64,000 bases of DNA from contig NZ_CP027773.1 of assembly GCF_003019815.1 (NCBI RefSeq), forward strand, positions 2,057,001 through 2,121,000, written 5' to 3'. Positions within the stretch are counted from its first letter, which is position 1. Each line of letters starts with the position of its first letter. Shown here piece after piece: positions 40,952 through 50,082 of this stretch. The notes beneath the pieces were generated by a model. That model ran no database searches, was not told the origin of the DNA, and was given only the letters and a program-made list of their open reading frames with translations. Source of the stretch: Variovorax sp. PMC12. GTDB taxonomy: Bacteria > Pseudomonadota > Gammaproteobacteria > Burkholderiales > Burkholderiaceae_C. The position numbers were made by a program, and so were the translations under genes.

Positions 40952-41242
40952 ATGAAAAAACTGTTCACCGCACTCTCCGCCGCCCTGCTCGCCGCAGCCG
41001 CCTTCGCGCAGGCTGCATTGCCTTCCGTCGAGGGCGAGGTCCGCAAGATCGACACCGATGCGAAGAAGATCACGCTGAAGCACGGCGACATTCCCAACCT
41101 CGAGATGACGGGCATGACGATGGTCTTCCGCGTGAGCGACCCCGCGCTGCTCACCAAGGTGAAGCCCGGCGACAAGGTGCAGTTCACGGCCGACAAGGTC
41201 GACGGCGCGCTCACGGTGCTTTCGATAGCGCCGGCGAACTGA
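40952..41242 (+). CDS. CusF-like copper-binding protein
   Basis: A 96-residue protein with a signal peptide and an OB-fold CusF domain. The copper site is His44, Met55 and Met57 (KHGDIPNLEMTGMTMVF). The position that is tryptophan in Escherichia coli CusF (Trp44) is Met52 here, so the cation-pi contact is lost and the site has four possible soft ligands. It should hand Cu(I) to a pump or oxidase in the periplasm. It is the last gene of the copper unit, 32 bp after DUF411. Confidence 0.9.
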   Translation: MKKLFTALSAALLAAAAFAQAALPSVEGEVRKIDTDAKKITLKHGDIPNLEMTGMTMVFRVSDPALLTKVKPGDKVQFTADKVDGALTVLSIAPAN

Positions 41243-41264
41243 GATTCGCCGGCCGGCTTCAGGA

Positions 41265-42560
41265 CTAGAAGCGTCCCGGATCGAAGGGCGCCAGCGGTAT
41301 CTCCGCCGCAACGCCAGCGAGCAACTGCGCCGCCAGCCGCCCCGTGCGCGCCGAGCCGCACAGGCCCACGTGGCCATGCCCGAAGGCCAGCACGATGTCG
41401 GTGCTGGCACCTGACGGGCCGATGCAGGGCAGCCCGTCGGGCAGGCTCGGGCGATGCCCGAGCCAGTGCTTCACGGAAGGCGCGCCCGGCGCGGGCCGTG
41501 CAAGCGTCGGAAACATCGACTGCAGATGCTCATGCAGGATTTCGGCACGGCGCCAGTCGGGCTCCGCTTCAAGGCCCGCGATCTCGACCTGCCCTGCCGC
41601 GCGCAGGCCGCCGTCCATCCAGTGCGCGATGAGCTTGCCGTCGGCCACCATGGTCGGCGTGCGCGGGCCCGCCTTGGCGTCTTCGACGACCACGTGGTAG
41701 CCGCGCTCCGACTCCAGCGGCACCGCGGAGCCAGCGGCCGCGGCCAGCGCGCCTGAGCGGGCACCGGCGCAGATGGCGGCGCCGTCGCAGGCGATTTCGC
41801 CGGCCTCGGTGCGCACGGCACGCAGCCGGCCGCCCTCGATGCGAAACCCCGTTGCGCGGGCGGCGACCCGTTCGGCGCCCGCATCGAGCGCATGCTGCGC
41901 CAGGGCCGCCACGTAGGCGCCCGGGTTGCGGCAGTGGCCGGCCTCGGGCACGAAGATGCCCAGGGTGTAGCGCGGATCGAGATCGGGTTCGCGGCGGCGC
42001 AGTTCGTGCTCCGGCCATTCCTCCCACTGGATGCCGACGCGCCGGCGCACGCGCCAGCCCAGGGCATCGCCGTCGAACTCCGCGCGCGAGCGGTAGGCGT
42101 GCAGCAGCCCGCGCCGCTCGATGAGCTGCGGCACGCCCGCTTCGGCAGCCAGTTGCGCGTGCAGCGCGGGCGCGTCGGCCAGCAGCGTGCGCAGTGCGTC
42201 GGCGGTGCGCTGCACGCGCGCCTCGGTCCAGCCCGAGGCCAGGTAGCGCAGCAGCCATGGCAGGGCCCGAGGCAGGTAGCGCCAGCGCAGGGCGAGCGGC
42301 CCGAGCGGGTCGGCCAGCCAGCCGGGCACCTTGCGCCAGGCCCCCGGCAACGCGGGCGGCACCACCGAATGCGACGACAGCCAGCCGGCGTTGCCGTAGC
42401 TCGTGGCATGCGGGCCGCCCGGCTCGCCGGGCTCCACCACCGTCACGCGCAAACCCGCGCGCAGAGCCTCGATGGCGGTGGCGCTGCCTACCGCGCCCGC
42501 GCCGATCACCACGACATGACGGCTCCCGCCGTCGGGGGAGAAACTTCTTGCAACTGTCAT
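41265..42560 (-). CDS. FAD-dependent oxidase/dehydrogenase, DadA-like D-amino-acid type
   Basis: A 431-residue DAO-fold enzyme: FAD motif VVVIGAGAVGSATAIEALRAG at residues 15-35, the PHATSYGNAGWLSSHSVVPPALPG segment typical of DadA-like enzymes, and the C-terminal GHGHVGLCGSARTG with the PCIGPSG flavin contact. It oxidises D-amino acids or related amines to imino acids and passes electrons to the respiratory chain. Its start lies 40 bp from the divergent peptidase gene at 42601, so both promoters must overlap. Confidence 0.86.
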   Translation of the reverse strand: MTVARSFSPDGGSRHVVVIGAGAVGSATAIEALRAGLRVTVVEPGEPGGPHATSYGNAGWLSSHSVVPPALPGAWRKVPGWLADPLGPLALRWRYLPRALPWLLRYLASGWTEARVQRTADALRTLLADAPALHAQLAAEAGVPQLIERRGLLHAYRSRAEFDGDALGWRVRRRVGIQWEEWPEHELRRREPDLDPRYTLGIFVPEAGHCRNPGAYVAALAQHALDAGAERVAARATGFRIEGGRLRAVRTEAGEIACDGAAICAGARSGALAAAAGSAVPLESERGYHVVVEDAKAGPRTPTMVADGKLIAHWMDGGLRAAGQVEIAGLEAEPDWRRAEILHEHLQSMFPTLARPAPGAPSVKHWLGHRPSLPDGLPCIGPSGASTDIVLAFGHGHVGLCGSARTGRLAAQLLAGVAAEIPLAPFDPGRF

Positions 42561-42600
42561 GGTGCTGATCGTAGAGGGTGCGGTCTCATAATCGGCCGCC

Positions 42601-43638
42601 ATGCCAGCCTCCTCTTCCAACTCTTTCGCCTCTTCCCATTCCGCCGGTTCCATCACCGACGTCGCCGGCATCGAAGTCGGCCATTTCTCCGACACTCGCC
42701 GCCCCACCGGCTGCACCGTGATCATGGCGCGCGACGGCGCGGTGGGCGGTGTCGACGTGCGCGGCGCGGCCCCCGGCACGCGCGAGACCGACCTGCTCGC
42801 GCCCGGCAACCTGGTGCAGCAGGTGCATGCGGTGATGCTCGCGGGCGGCAGTGCCTGGGGCCTGGCCGCGGCCGAAGGCGCCATGCGCTGGATGGAAGAG
42901 CGCGGCATCGGCATGGACGTGCGCTTCGGCACGCTGCCCATCGTGCCCGCCGCCGTGCTGTTCGACCTGCCGATGGGCGATGCGCGCATCCGCCCCGACG
43001 CCGCGGCCGGCTATGCCGCCTGCGAGGCCGCGAGCACGGCGCCGCCCGCCGAAGGCAACGTGGGTGCAGGCTCCGGCGCGCTGGTGGGCAAGCTCTTCGG
43101 CGTGCACCGTGCGATGAAGGGCGGCATCGGCACCGCGTCGGTCAAGGTCGGCGGCGTCACGGTGGGCGCGCTGATCGCGGTGAATCCGCTGGGCGACGTG
43201 ATCGACCACAACACCGGCCAGCCCGTGGCCGGCGCGCGCACCGAAGACGGCAAGTCGCTGCTCGACACCCGCCGCGCCCTGCTGCGCGGCGACAGCCCCA
43301 AGCCGCTGCTGGCAGGCACCAACACCACCATCGGCGTGATCGCCACCGACGCGGTGCTGACCAAGGTGCAGGCCAACCGGCTCGCCATGGTCGCGCACGA
43401 CGGGCTGGCGCGCTCCATCAACCCTGTGCACACCATGAGCGACGGCGACACGCTGTTCGCGCTGGCCACCGGCCGCATGCCGCTGGAAGGCAACGCACCG
43501 GGCATGACGGTGCTCAGCACCATGGCCGCCGAGGCGGTCGCCATCGCCACGCTGCGCGCGGTGCAGGCGGCGCGCGCGGTGACGGTGGGCGAGCTGCACA
43601 TTCCCTGCGCGGCGGACATGGCAGCAACGCGCGGCTGA
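42601..43638 (+). CDS. P1/S58 family aminopeptidase (DmpA/BapA-like)
   Basis: A 345-residue Ntn-hydrolase-like peptidase that matures by cutting its own chain. The conserved autocleavage area is GTNTTIGVIATDA, with the predicted cut between Asn241 and Thr242, leaving Thr242 as the nucleophile. The N-terminal domain (GHFSDTRRPTGCTVIMA, AVMLAGGSAWGLAAA) is the family signature. DmpA and BapA release D-Ala, beta-amino acids or short peptides. The close divergent placement with a D-amino-acid oxidase suggests a joint route. A TTACGAGAA ribosome area is weak, but the ATG is the family start. Confidence 0.87.
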   Translation: MPASSSNSFASSHSAGSITDVAGIEVGHFSDTRRPTGCTVIMARDGAVGGVDVRGAAPGTRETDLLAPGNLVQQVHAVMLAGGSAWGLAAAEGAMRWMEERGIGMDVRFGTLPIVPAAVLFDLPMGDARIRPDAAAGYAACEAASTAPPAEGNVGAGSGALVGKLFGVHRAMKGGIGTASVKVGGVTVGALIAVNPLGDVIDHNTGQPVAGARTEDGKSLLDTRRALLRGDSPKPLLAGTNTTIGVIATDAVLTKVQANRLAMVAHDGLARSINPVHTMSDGDTLFALATGRMPLEGNAPGMTVLSTMAAEAVAIATLRAVQAARAVTVGELHIPCAADMAATRG

Positions 43639-43658
43639 CACTTCACGAGAAGACCACC

Positions 43659-45038
43659 ATGGCGTTCCCCCGGACCTTGAAGCTCATCCTGCTGTCGATC
43701 CGCGACCTGATCGCCTCGGCGGGGCCGATCGTGTTCATCGTGATCGGCCTGCTGGTCGCCGCCTACTGGTGGCTGCAACCGCAACCGCCCAAGCACGTCA
43801 CGCTCGCCACCGGCCCCACGGGCAGCGCCTATGCGCAGTTCGGCAAGCACTATGCGGAAGCCCTCAAGCGCGCCGGCATCGAGGTGGAGCTCAAGCCCAC
43901 CTCGGGCTCGACCGAGAACCTGCAGCTGCTGCGCACCGGCGGCGCCGACGTGGGCTTCGTGCGCGGCGGCAGCGCCGACCCGGTGGCGGACGAGCAGGCC
44001 GGCCTGACATCGCTCGGCAGCCTGTTCTACGAGCCGATCTGGCTCTTCTACCGCGCCGATTCGGCACAGAAGATCGACCGCAAGACCGGCACGCTGACAT
44101 CGCTCACGCAACTGCGCGGCCTGCGCGTAAACGTCGACCTGCCGGGCAGCGGCCTGCCGGACATCATGGAGCGCATGCTCAAGGCCAACAAGCTCGGGCC
44201 CGGCGACCTGCTGCTGTCGAACCTCGAGCAGGCCGCCGCCGCCGAGGCGCTGCAGGCGGGGCTGCTCGACGCCATCGTGCTGTCGTCGGCGCCGCAGTCG
44301 CCGCAGGTACAGCACCTGCTGCGCTCCGACGACATCAAGCTCATGGACTTCGGCCAGGCCGACGCCTATTCGCGCCGCTTCCCGTTCCTGTCGGCCGTGA
44401 CGCTGCCGCGCGGCGTGGTCGACCTGTCGAAGGACCTGCCGCCGCACGACGTGTCGCTGCTGGCCGCCACCACCTCTTTGCTGTCGCGCGACGAAACACA
44501 CCCCGCCCTGCGGCAGCTGTTCGCGCAGTCCGCGCAGACACTGCACAGCGGCGCCGGCTGGTTCAACCGGGCGCGCGACTTTCCCAACACGCGCACCAGC
44601 GAGCTGCCGGTGAGCCCCGAAGGCGACCGCGCCATCAACGGCACGCCGCCGGCCTGGCAGCGCTACCTGCCGTTCTGGGCCAGCAACCTGATCGAGCGGA
44701 TGTGGCTGGTGCTCGGCGGCCTGCTGGTGCTGATGCTGCCGCTGAGCCGCGTGGTGCCGCCGCTCTACCAGTTCCGAGTGCGCCGCCGCGTGTTCCGCTG
44801 GTATGCGCGGCTGCGCGACATCGAGGCCAAGGTCGATGCGCACAAGGGCGAAAAGAAGGCGCTGCTGGACGACCTCGACCAGCTCGACCGCACCGTCAAC
44901 AAGGTGGCCGTGCCGCTGTCGTATGCCGACGAGCTCTACGCGCTGCGCAACAACATCTACGCGGTGCGCAAGCGCGTGCTCGCGCGAGGCATGCCGGAAG
45001 CCGAACCGGCGGCGGCCGCAACGAACAATGCCGGGTGA
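43659..45038 (+). CDS. TAXI family TRAP-type solute-binding protein, membrane anchored at both ends
   Basis: A 459-residue protein. Residues 22-45 form an N-terminal helix (GPIVFIVIGLLVAAYWWLQPQ) without a cleavage site; residues 50-340 match the TAXI binding domain (HVTLATGPTGSAYAQFGKHYAEAL); then a second helix (LIERMWLVLGGLLVLMLPLSRV) and a cytoplasmic coiled-coil tail of about 90 residues (RRVFRWYARLRDIEAKVDAHKGEKKALLDDLDQLDRTV). No TRAP membrane subunit lies near. The topology suggests a tethered sensor or a stand-alone receptor rather than a free binding protein. It follows the peptidase gene by 20 bp and may be in its operon. Confidence 0.82.
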   Translation: MAFPRTLKLILLSIRDLIASAGPIVFIVIGLLVAAYWWLQPQPPKHVTLATGPTGSAYAQFGKHYAEALKRAGIEVELKPTSGSTENLQLLRTGGADVGFVRGGSADPVADEQAGLTSLGSLFYEPIWLFYRADSAQKIDRKTGTLTSLTQLRGLRVNVDLPGSGLPDIMERMLKANKLGPGDLLLSNLEQAAAAEALQAGLLDAIVLSSAPQSPQVQHLLRSDDIKLMDFGQADAYSRRFPFLSAVTLPRGVVDLSKDLPPHDVSLLAATTSLLSRDETHPALRQLFAQSAQTLHSGAGWFNRARDFPNTRTSELPVSPEGDRAINGTPPAWQRYLPFWASNLIERMWLVLGGLLVLMLPLSRVVPPLYQFRVRRRVFRWYARLRDIEAKVDAHKGEKKALLDDLDQLDRTVNKVAVPLSYADELYALRNNIYAVRKRVLARGMPEAEPAAAATNNAG

Positions 45039-45127
45039 CGGCAAGGCGGTTGCGGGCCGTCGCGCCTGCTGGTGGCCCTCTCAGATCAACGACACCGCCG
45101 CCCTGCGCGCGGGCTTCAACGAAGCGC

Positions 45128-45158
45128 TTGACTTGGAGCGCACTCTAATTTCGAGAAT
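45128..45158 (+). promoter_or_regulatory. MerR-type promoter with central dyad
   Basis: The -35 box TTGACT (45128-45133) and -10 box GAGAAT (45153-45158) are 19 bp apart, the over-long spacing that MerR regulators correct. Between them TTGGAG-CGCA-CTCTAA (45133-45148) is a near-perfect dyad with one mismatch. The regulator's ATG is 8 bp after the -10 box, so the transcript is nearly leaderless. It probably drives merR and the CMD-like gene. Confidence 0.72.
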
Positions 45159-45165
45159 CAACGCC

Positions 45166-45663
45166 ATGGAAACCAGCCTGACCATTGCGGAAGTCGCGAA
45201 GCGAACCGGCCTCACGGCCTACACGCTGCGCTACTACGAGCGCATCGGGCTGATTGCCGCGGTGCCGCGTGCACCGGGCGGTCAGCGGCGCTACGCGAGC
45301 GCCGACATGGACTTGCTGGATTTCCTGTTGCGCCTGCGCGAGACCGGCATGTCCATCCAGGGCATGCAGGCCTTCGTCAGGCTTCGAAGCCAGGGGGACG
45401 CCAGCGTCGGCGAGCGGCGCGAGATGCTCGAGCAGCACCTTGCCGAAGTTCAGGCCCGGGTGGCGGCGCTGCAGCAATCCATGCAGGCGCTGTCGCTCAA
45501 GATCGGCCACTACCGCAAGGTCGAGAAGACGAAGAGGCGTCCTCCTCCATCGGGCAAAGCCCGGGAAGGAAAGACGAGCAATGACGAACACACGGAACCA
45601 GGGCCACGACGACAACCTGCGCTACACGCGTGGCCTGGCCAAGCTCCAGGAGATCGACGGTGA
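45166..45663 (+). CDS. MerR family regulator, C-terminus probably frameshifted
   Basis: The first 120 residues are a normal MerR: winged HTH TIAEVAKRTGLTAYTLRYYERIGLIAAVPRAPGGQRRYASADM and a coiled-coil dimer helix (ERREMLEQHLAEVQARVAAL). As read, the frame then runs 83 bp into the next gene. One extra base near 45525 (for example GAGAAG restored to GAGGAAG) would end the protein with EEASSSIGQSPGRKDEQ and a stop at 45582-45584 that overlaps the ATG of the next gene as ATGA, as is usual here. The regulator should act at the 19-bp-spacer promoter just upstream of its own start. Its effector is unknown, and no metal cysteines are seen. Confidence 0.8.
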   Translation: METSLTIAEVAKRTGLTAYTLRYYERIGLIAAVPRAPGGQRRYASADMDLLDFLLRLRETGMSIQGMQAFVRLRSQGDASVGERREMLEQHLAEVQARVAALQQSMQALSLKIGHYRKVEKTKRRPPPSGKAREGKTSNDEHTEPGPRRQPALHAWPGQAPGDRR

Positions 45664-46033
45664 AGGCGGCGTCAAGGTGGTCGAGAGCCTGGCCGGCATC
45701 GCGCCCGACTTCAGCCGCCTGCTGATCGAGTTTCCGTTCGGCGACATCTACTCGCGCCCCGGCCTCGACCTGCGCGCCCGCGAGATCGCGACGGTGGCCG
45801 CGCTCACCGCCATGGGCAATGCCGCGCCGCAACTGAAGGTGCATATCCAGGCCGCGCTGAACGTCGGCGTGACGCGCGACGAAGTGGTCGAGATCATCAT
45901 GCAGATGGCCGTGTATGCGGGCTTTCCGGCGGCATTGAACGGCCTCTTCGCCGCACGCGATGTGTTTGCCGCGGACGATGAAAAAAGCGCGCGGCCCCTT
46001 GCGGAACCGCGCGCTCTTGCCGAAGCAGACTGA
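45581..46033 (+). CDS. Carboxymuconolactone decarboxylase family protein
   Basis: A 150-residue CMD-fold protein: helical start, the EFPFGDIYSRPGLDLRAREIATVAALTAMGNAAPQLKVHIQAALNVGVT core, and the EVVEIIMQMAVYAGFPAALNGLFAA segment. It lacks the CxxC of AhpD-type peroxidase members, so it is nearer to gamma-carboxymuconolactone decarboxylase or an unknown CMD enzyme. Its last 15 codons double as a bidirectional terminator hairpin. It is controlled with the MerR gene upstream; the substrate is probably the MerR effector or its product. Confidence 0.86.
   Translation: MTNTRNQGHDDNLRYTRGLAKLQEIDGEGGVKVVESLAGIAPDFSRLLIEFPFGDIYSRPGLDLRAREIATVAALTAMGNAAPQLKVHIQAALNVGVTRDEVVEIIMQMAVYAGFPAALNGLFAARDVFAADDEKSARPLAEPRALAEAD
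45981..46015 (-). terminator. Intrinsic terminator of ettA, overlapping the CMD gene end
   Basis: On the minus strand AGCGCGCGG and CCGCGCGCT form a perfect 9-bp stem with a 12-nt loop, followed by TTTTTT. It ends the ettA transcript from the other direction while lying entirely inside the coding 3' end of the CMD-like gene (46033). Confidence 0.8.
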
Positions 46034-46049
46034 GCTTTTTTTCAGAAGC

Positions 46050-46190
46050 CGTCGGCCCCCACCCCAACCCTCCCCCGGCAGGGGAGGGAGAAACTCCAGG
46101 AACACCGCGAAGCCGGCTTTGCCGGGCCGCTGGTGTTGCCCCCGGCAGGGGGTAGGCGAAGCGACACGAAGTGCGCGCAGCCTGGGGGCG
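46050..46190. repeat. Multi-hairpin intergenic element between the CMD gene and ettA
   Basis: Three nested or serial hairpins lie here: CCCTCCCC/GGGGAGGG around CGGCA (46068-46088); AACACC...GGTGTT (46101-46136) enclosing GCCGGC-TTT-GCCGG; and CCCCC-GGCA-GGGGG (46139-46152). C-rich and G-rich ends near 46055 and 46184 close the set. From memory, similar blocks recur in this family of bacteria, so it is a likely dispersed repeat, perhaps forming a structured RNA. Confidence 0.55.
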
Positions 46191-46194
46191 AGCT

Positions 46195-47856
<1,662 letters not shown>

Positions 47857-48094
47857 CTGGGAGTAGTTACCTTGGGTACAAAGATTCGGGGGAAAGCGCG
47901 GGCGCCAGAAAAGCACGTTCGGGCGCGGCAAACCACCGATTATCGACTCATGCGACAATAGTCTCCGTTGCCGGGTCCAGTTGCCCGCAACACCGGCTCT
48001 CTGCCGGGGACGAAGAAAGCTCCATCCAACAACCCTTTCGCGAGGGCGGACTTTCCGGCTCCCACCCCTGACCTTCATCTGCCTTGACTGGCTC

Positions 48095-48145
48095 GGCGTC
48101 AACAAGACGCCAAGCGGGCCGATGCCACTGCGCCGTGTATGGCGC
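48095..48145 (+). promoter_or_regulatory. Structured 5' leader of the DEAD-box helicase gene
   Basis: GGCGTC-AACAA-GACGCC (48095-48111) and GCGCC-GTGTAT-GGCGC-TTATTGTTT (48130-48153) are perfect short stems just before the ATG at 48158. No Shine-Dalgarno sequence precedes the ATG; the second hairpin plus T-rich run resembles a terminator. Together with an earlier CCCT/AGGG hairpin at 48033-48046, this points to RNA-level control, as known for cold-induced helicase genes. Confidence 0.5.
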
Positions 48146-48157
48146 TTATTGTTTCCA

Positions 48158-49960
48158 ATGAATTTTGACGAACTGAAGCTGGCCCCCGCCATCTTGAAGG
48201 CTGTGCACGAGCACGGCTACGACTCGCCCACCCCCATCCAGGCGCAAGCCATCCCCGCGGTGCTCGAAGGTCATGACCTGCTGGGCGGCGCACAGACCGG
48301 CACCGGCAAGACCGCCGCCTTCACGCTGCCGATGCTGCACAAGCTCAGCATGAGCCGCAGCGCCACCAACAAGTTCGGCGGCGTCGGCATCCGCGCCCTC
48401 GTGCTGACCCCCACCCGCGAACTCGCGGCCCAGGTCGAAGAGTCGGTGCGCACGTACGGCAAGTACCTGCAGCTCGACTCGACCGTGATCTTCGGCGGCG
48501 TCGGCATGAACCCGCAGATCAGCAAGCTCAAGAAGGGCGTCGACATCCTCGTGGCCACCCCCGGCCGCCTGCTCGACCTGCAGCAGCAGGGCATGCTCGA
48601 CCTGAGCCAGGTCCAGATGCTGATCCTCGACGAAGCCGACCGCATGCTCGACATGGGCTTCATCCACGACGTGAAGAAGATCCTGGCCCTGGTGCCCAAG
48701 GAAAAGCAGAGCCTGCTTTTCTCGGCCACCTTCAGCGACGAGATCCGCGACCTGGCCGCCACGCTGCTGAAGAACCCGCAGAGCATCCAGGTCACGCCGC
48801 GCAACACCACCGTGCAGCGCATCACCCAGGTGATCCACCCCGTGGGCCGCGGCAAGAAGAAGGCGCTGCTCGCGCACATCATCAACGAGAACAAGTGGAG
48901 CCAGGTGCTCGTGTTCACGCGCACCAAGTTCGGCGCCAACAGCGTGGCCGAATTCCTCACCAAGAACGGCATCGAGGCGATGGCGCTGCACGGCAACAAG
49001 AGCCAGAGCGCCCGCACGCAGGCGCTGGCCGGCTTCAAGAGCGGCGACATCCGCGCGCTGGTGGCCACCGACATCGCGGCTCGCGGCATCGACATCGACG
49101 AGCTGCCGCACGTGGTGAACTACGAGATCCCGAACGTCAGCGAAGACTACGTCCACCGCATCGGCCGCACCGGCCGCGCCGGTTCGAGCGGCGAGGCCGT
49201 GAGCTTCGTGTGCCTGGACGAAGAAGGCTTCATGCAGGAAATCGAACGCTTCACCAAGCAGACGATTCCCGTGCAGATCGTCGAGGGCTTCGGCCCTGAG
49301 GAAGGCGAGCGCGCCGAGCCCATCGCCATGGGCCGCCAGACGATCTGGGGCGGCGCCGGCCGTCCGCCGAGCCGCGATGTGATGCAGGCAGCCGCCAAGG
49401 CCGCCCGCACCGAGATGCTGCAACGCATCCGCGAGAACAAGGCCGGCCAGGGTGGCGGCAACGGCGCTGGCGGCGGCAACGGCGGCGGTCAGCGCCGCGG
49501 CGGCGGCCAGGGCCAGGGCGGCGGCCAGGCCCGCAATGCCAACGGCGGCGGACAAGGCCAGGGCCCGCGCGGCCCGGGTGCCCGCGCACCGCAAGGCCGC
49601 GGCCCGCAAGGTCCGGCACGCGCACCGCACCATGCACCGCATCAGCATCAGCAAGCCCATCAGCCGCATGACGAGCGCCAGCCGCGCCATCACGGCAACA
49701 GCCACAGCCCGACGCAAGCCAACCAGGTCGCGCACCTGCGTGCCGAAGCGGTCGCTGGCGGCGCAGGCCAGCCGGATCCGTTGCGCACCAGCGTCGACCA
49801 CATGGGTGGCGGCCGCGGACGCGGTCGTCCGGGCGGCGGCGGCGGTGGCTACGGCGGCAACCGTTCGGGCGGCGGTGGCCGCTCGGGTGGCGGCGGTGGT
49901 GGCTATGGCGGCGGTGGCGGCCGCTCCGGTGGCGGCGGTGGCCGTTCCTTCGGCCGCTGA
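48158..49960 (+). CDS. DEAD-box RNA helicase, RhlE-like
   Basis: A 600-residue ATP-dependent helicase: Q motif YDSPTPIQAQAIP, motif I AQTGTGKT at 45-52, motif II LDEADRMLDMGF, motif III SATF, and motif VI HRIGRTGRAG. After residue 450 the chain is a 150-residue Gly/Gln/Arg/His-rich tail with RGG-like and GGGGY repeats, including a His/Pro/Gln patch around 540-570. It unwinds short RNA duplexes in ribosome assembly or RNA decay. The start is fixed by the fold, not by a ribosome site. The long 5' leader is discussed at 48095-48145. Confidence 0.92.
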   Translation: MNFDELKLAPAILKAVHEHGYDSPTPIQAQAIPAVLEGHDLLGGAQTGTGKTAAFTLPMLHKLSMSRSATNKFGGVGIRALVLTPTRELAAQVEESVRTYGKYLQLDSTVIFGGVGMNPQISKLKKGVDILVATPGRLLDLQQQGMLDLSQVQMLILDEADRMLDMGFIHDVKKILALVPKEKQSLLFSATFSDEIRDLAATLLKNPQSIQVTPRNTTVQRITQVIHPVGRGKKKALLAHIINENKWSQVLVFTRTKFGANSVAEFLTKNGIEAMALHGNKSQSARTQALAGFKSGDIRALVATDIAARGIDIDELPHVVNYEIPNVSEDYVHRIGRTGRAGSSGEAVSFVCLDEEGFMQEIERFTKQTIPVQIVEGFGPEEGERAEPIAMGRQTIWGGAGRPPSRDVMQAAAKAARTEMLQRIRENKAGQGGGNGAGGGNGGGQRRGGGQGQGGGQARNANGGGQGQGPRGPGARAPQGRGPQGPARAPHHAPHQHQQAHQPHDERQPRHHGNSHSPTQANQVAHLRAEAVAGGAGQPDPLRTSVDHMGGGRGRGRPGGGGGGYGGNRSGGGGRSGGGGGGYGGGGGRSGGGGGRSFGR

Positions 49961-50008
49961 GGCTGAAGAAAGCACACGCATCCGGGCGGCACGCCTGTCC
50001 GGAAACAG

Positions 50009-50034
50009 AACAAGGGCACTTCGGTGCCCTTGTT
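50009..50034. terminator. Intrinsic terminator after the helicase gene
   Basis: AACAAGGGCAC and GTGCCCTTGTT form a perfect 11-bp stem capped by the stable TTCG tetraloop. It lies 49 bp after the helicase stop and is followed by CATTGG rather than a T-run, so it may be more an mRNA 3'-end protector than a strong terminator on the plus strand. Confidence 0.75.
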
Positions 50035-50082
50035 CATTGGTGGCGCGGCACCGCCCTGGCCCGGGGCCACAATCGTTACGCC

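Noticed and set aside
41892..45038. A 1048-codon plus-strand frame that ends as the TAXI protein
   Set aside because: Only its last 459 codons are real; the first part crosses the oxidase gene antisense and the peptidase gene out of frame.
47981..48157. An upstream in-frame extension of the helicase
   Set aside because: The helicase fold begins at the ATG at 48158; the extra residues come from the structured leader and have no family match.
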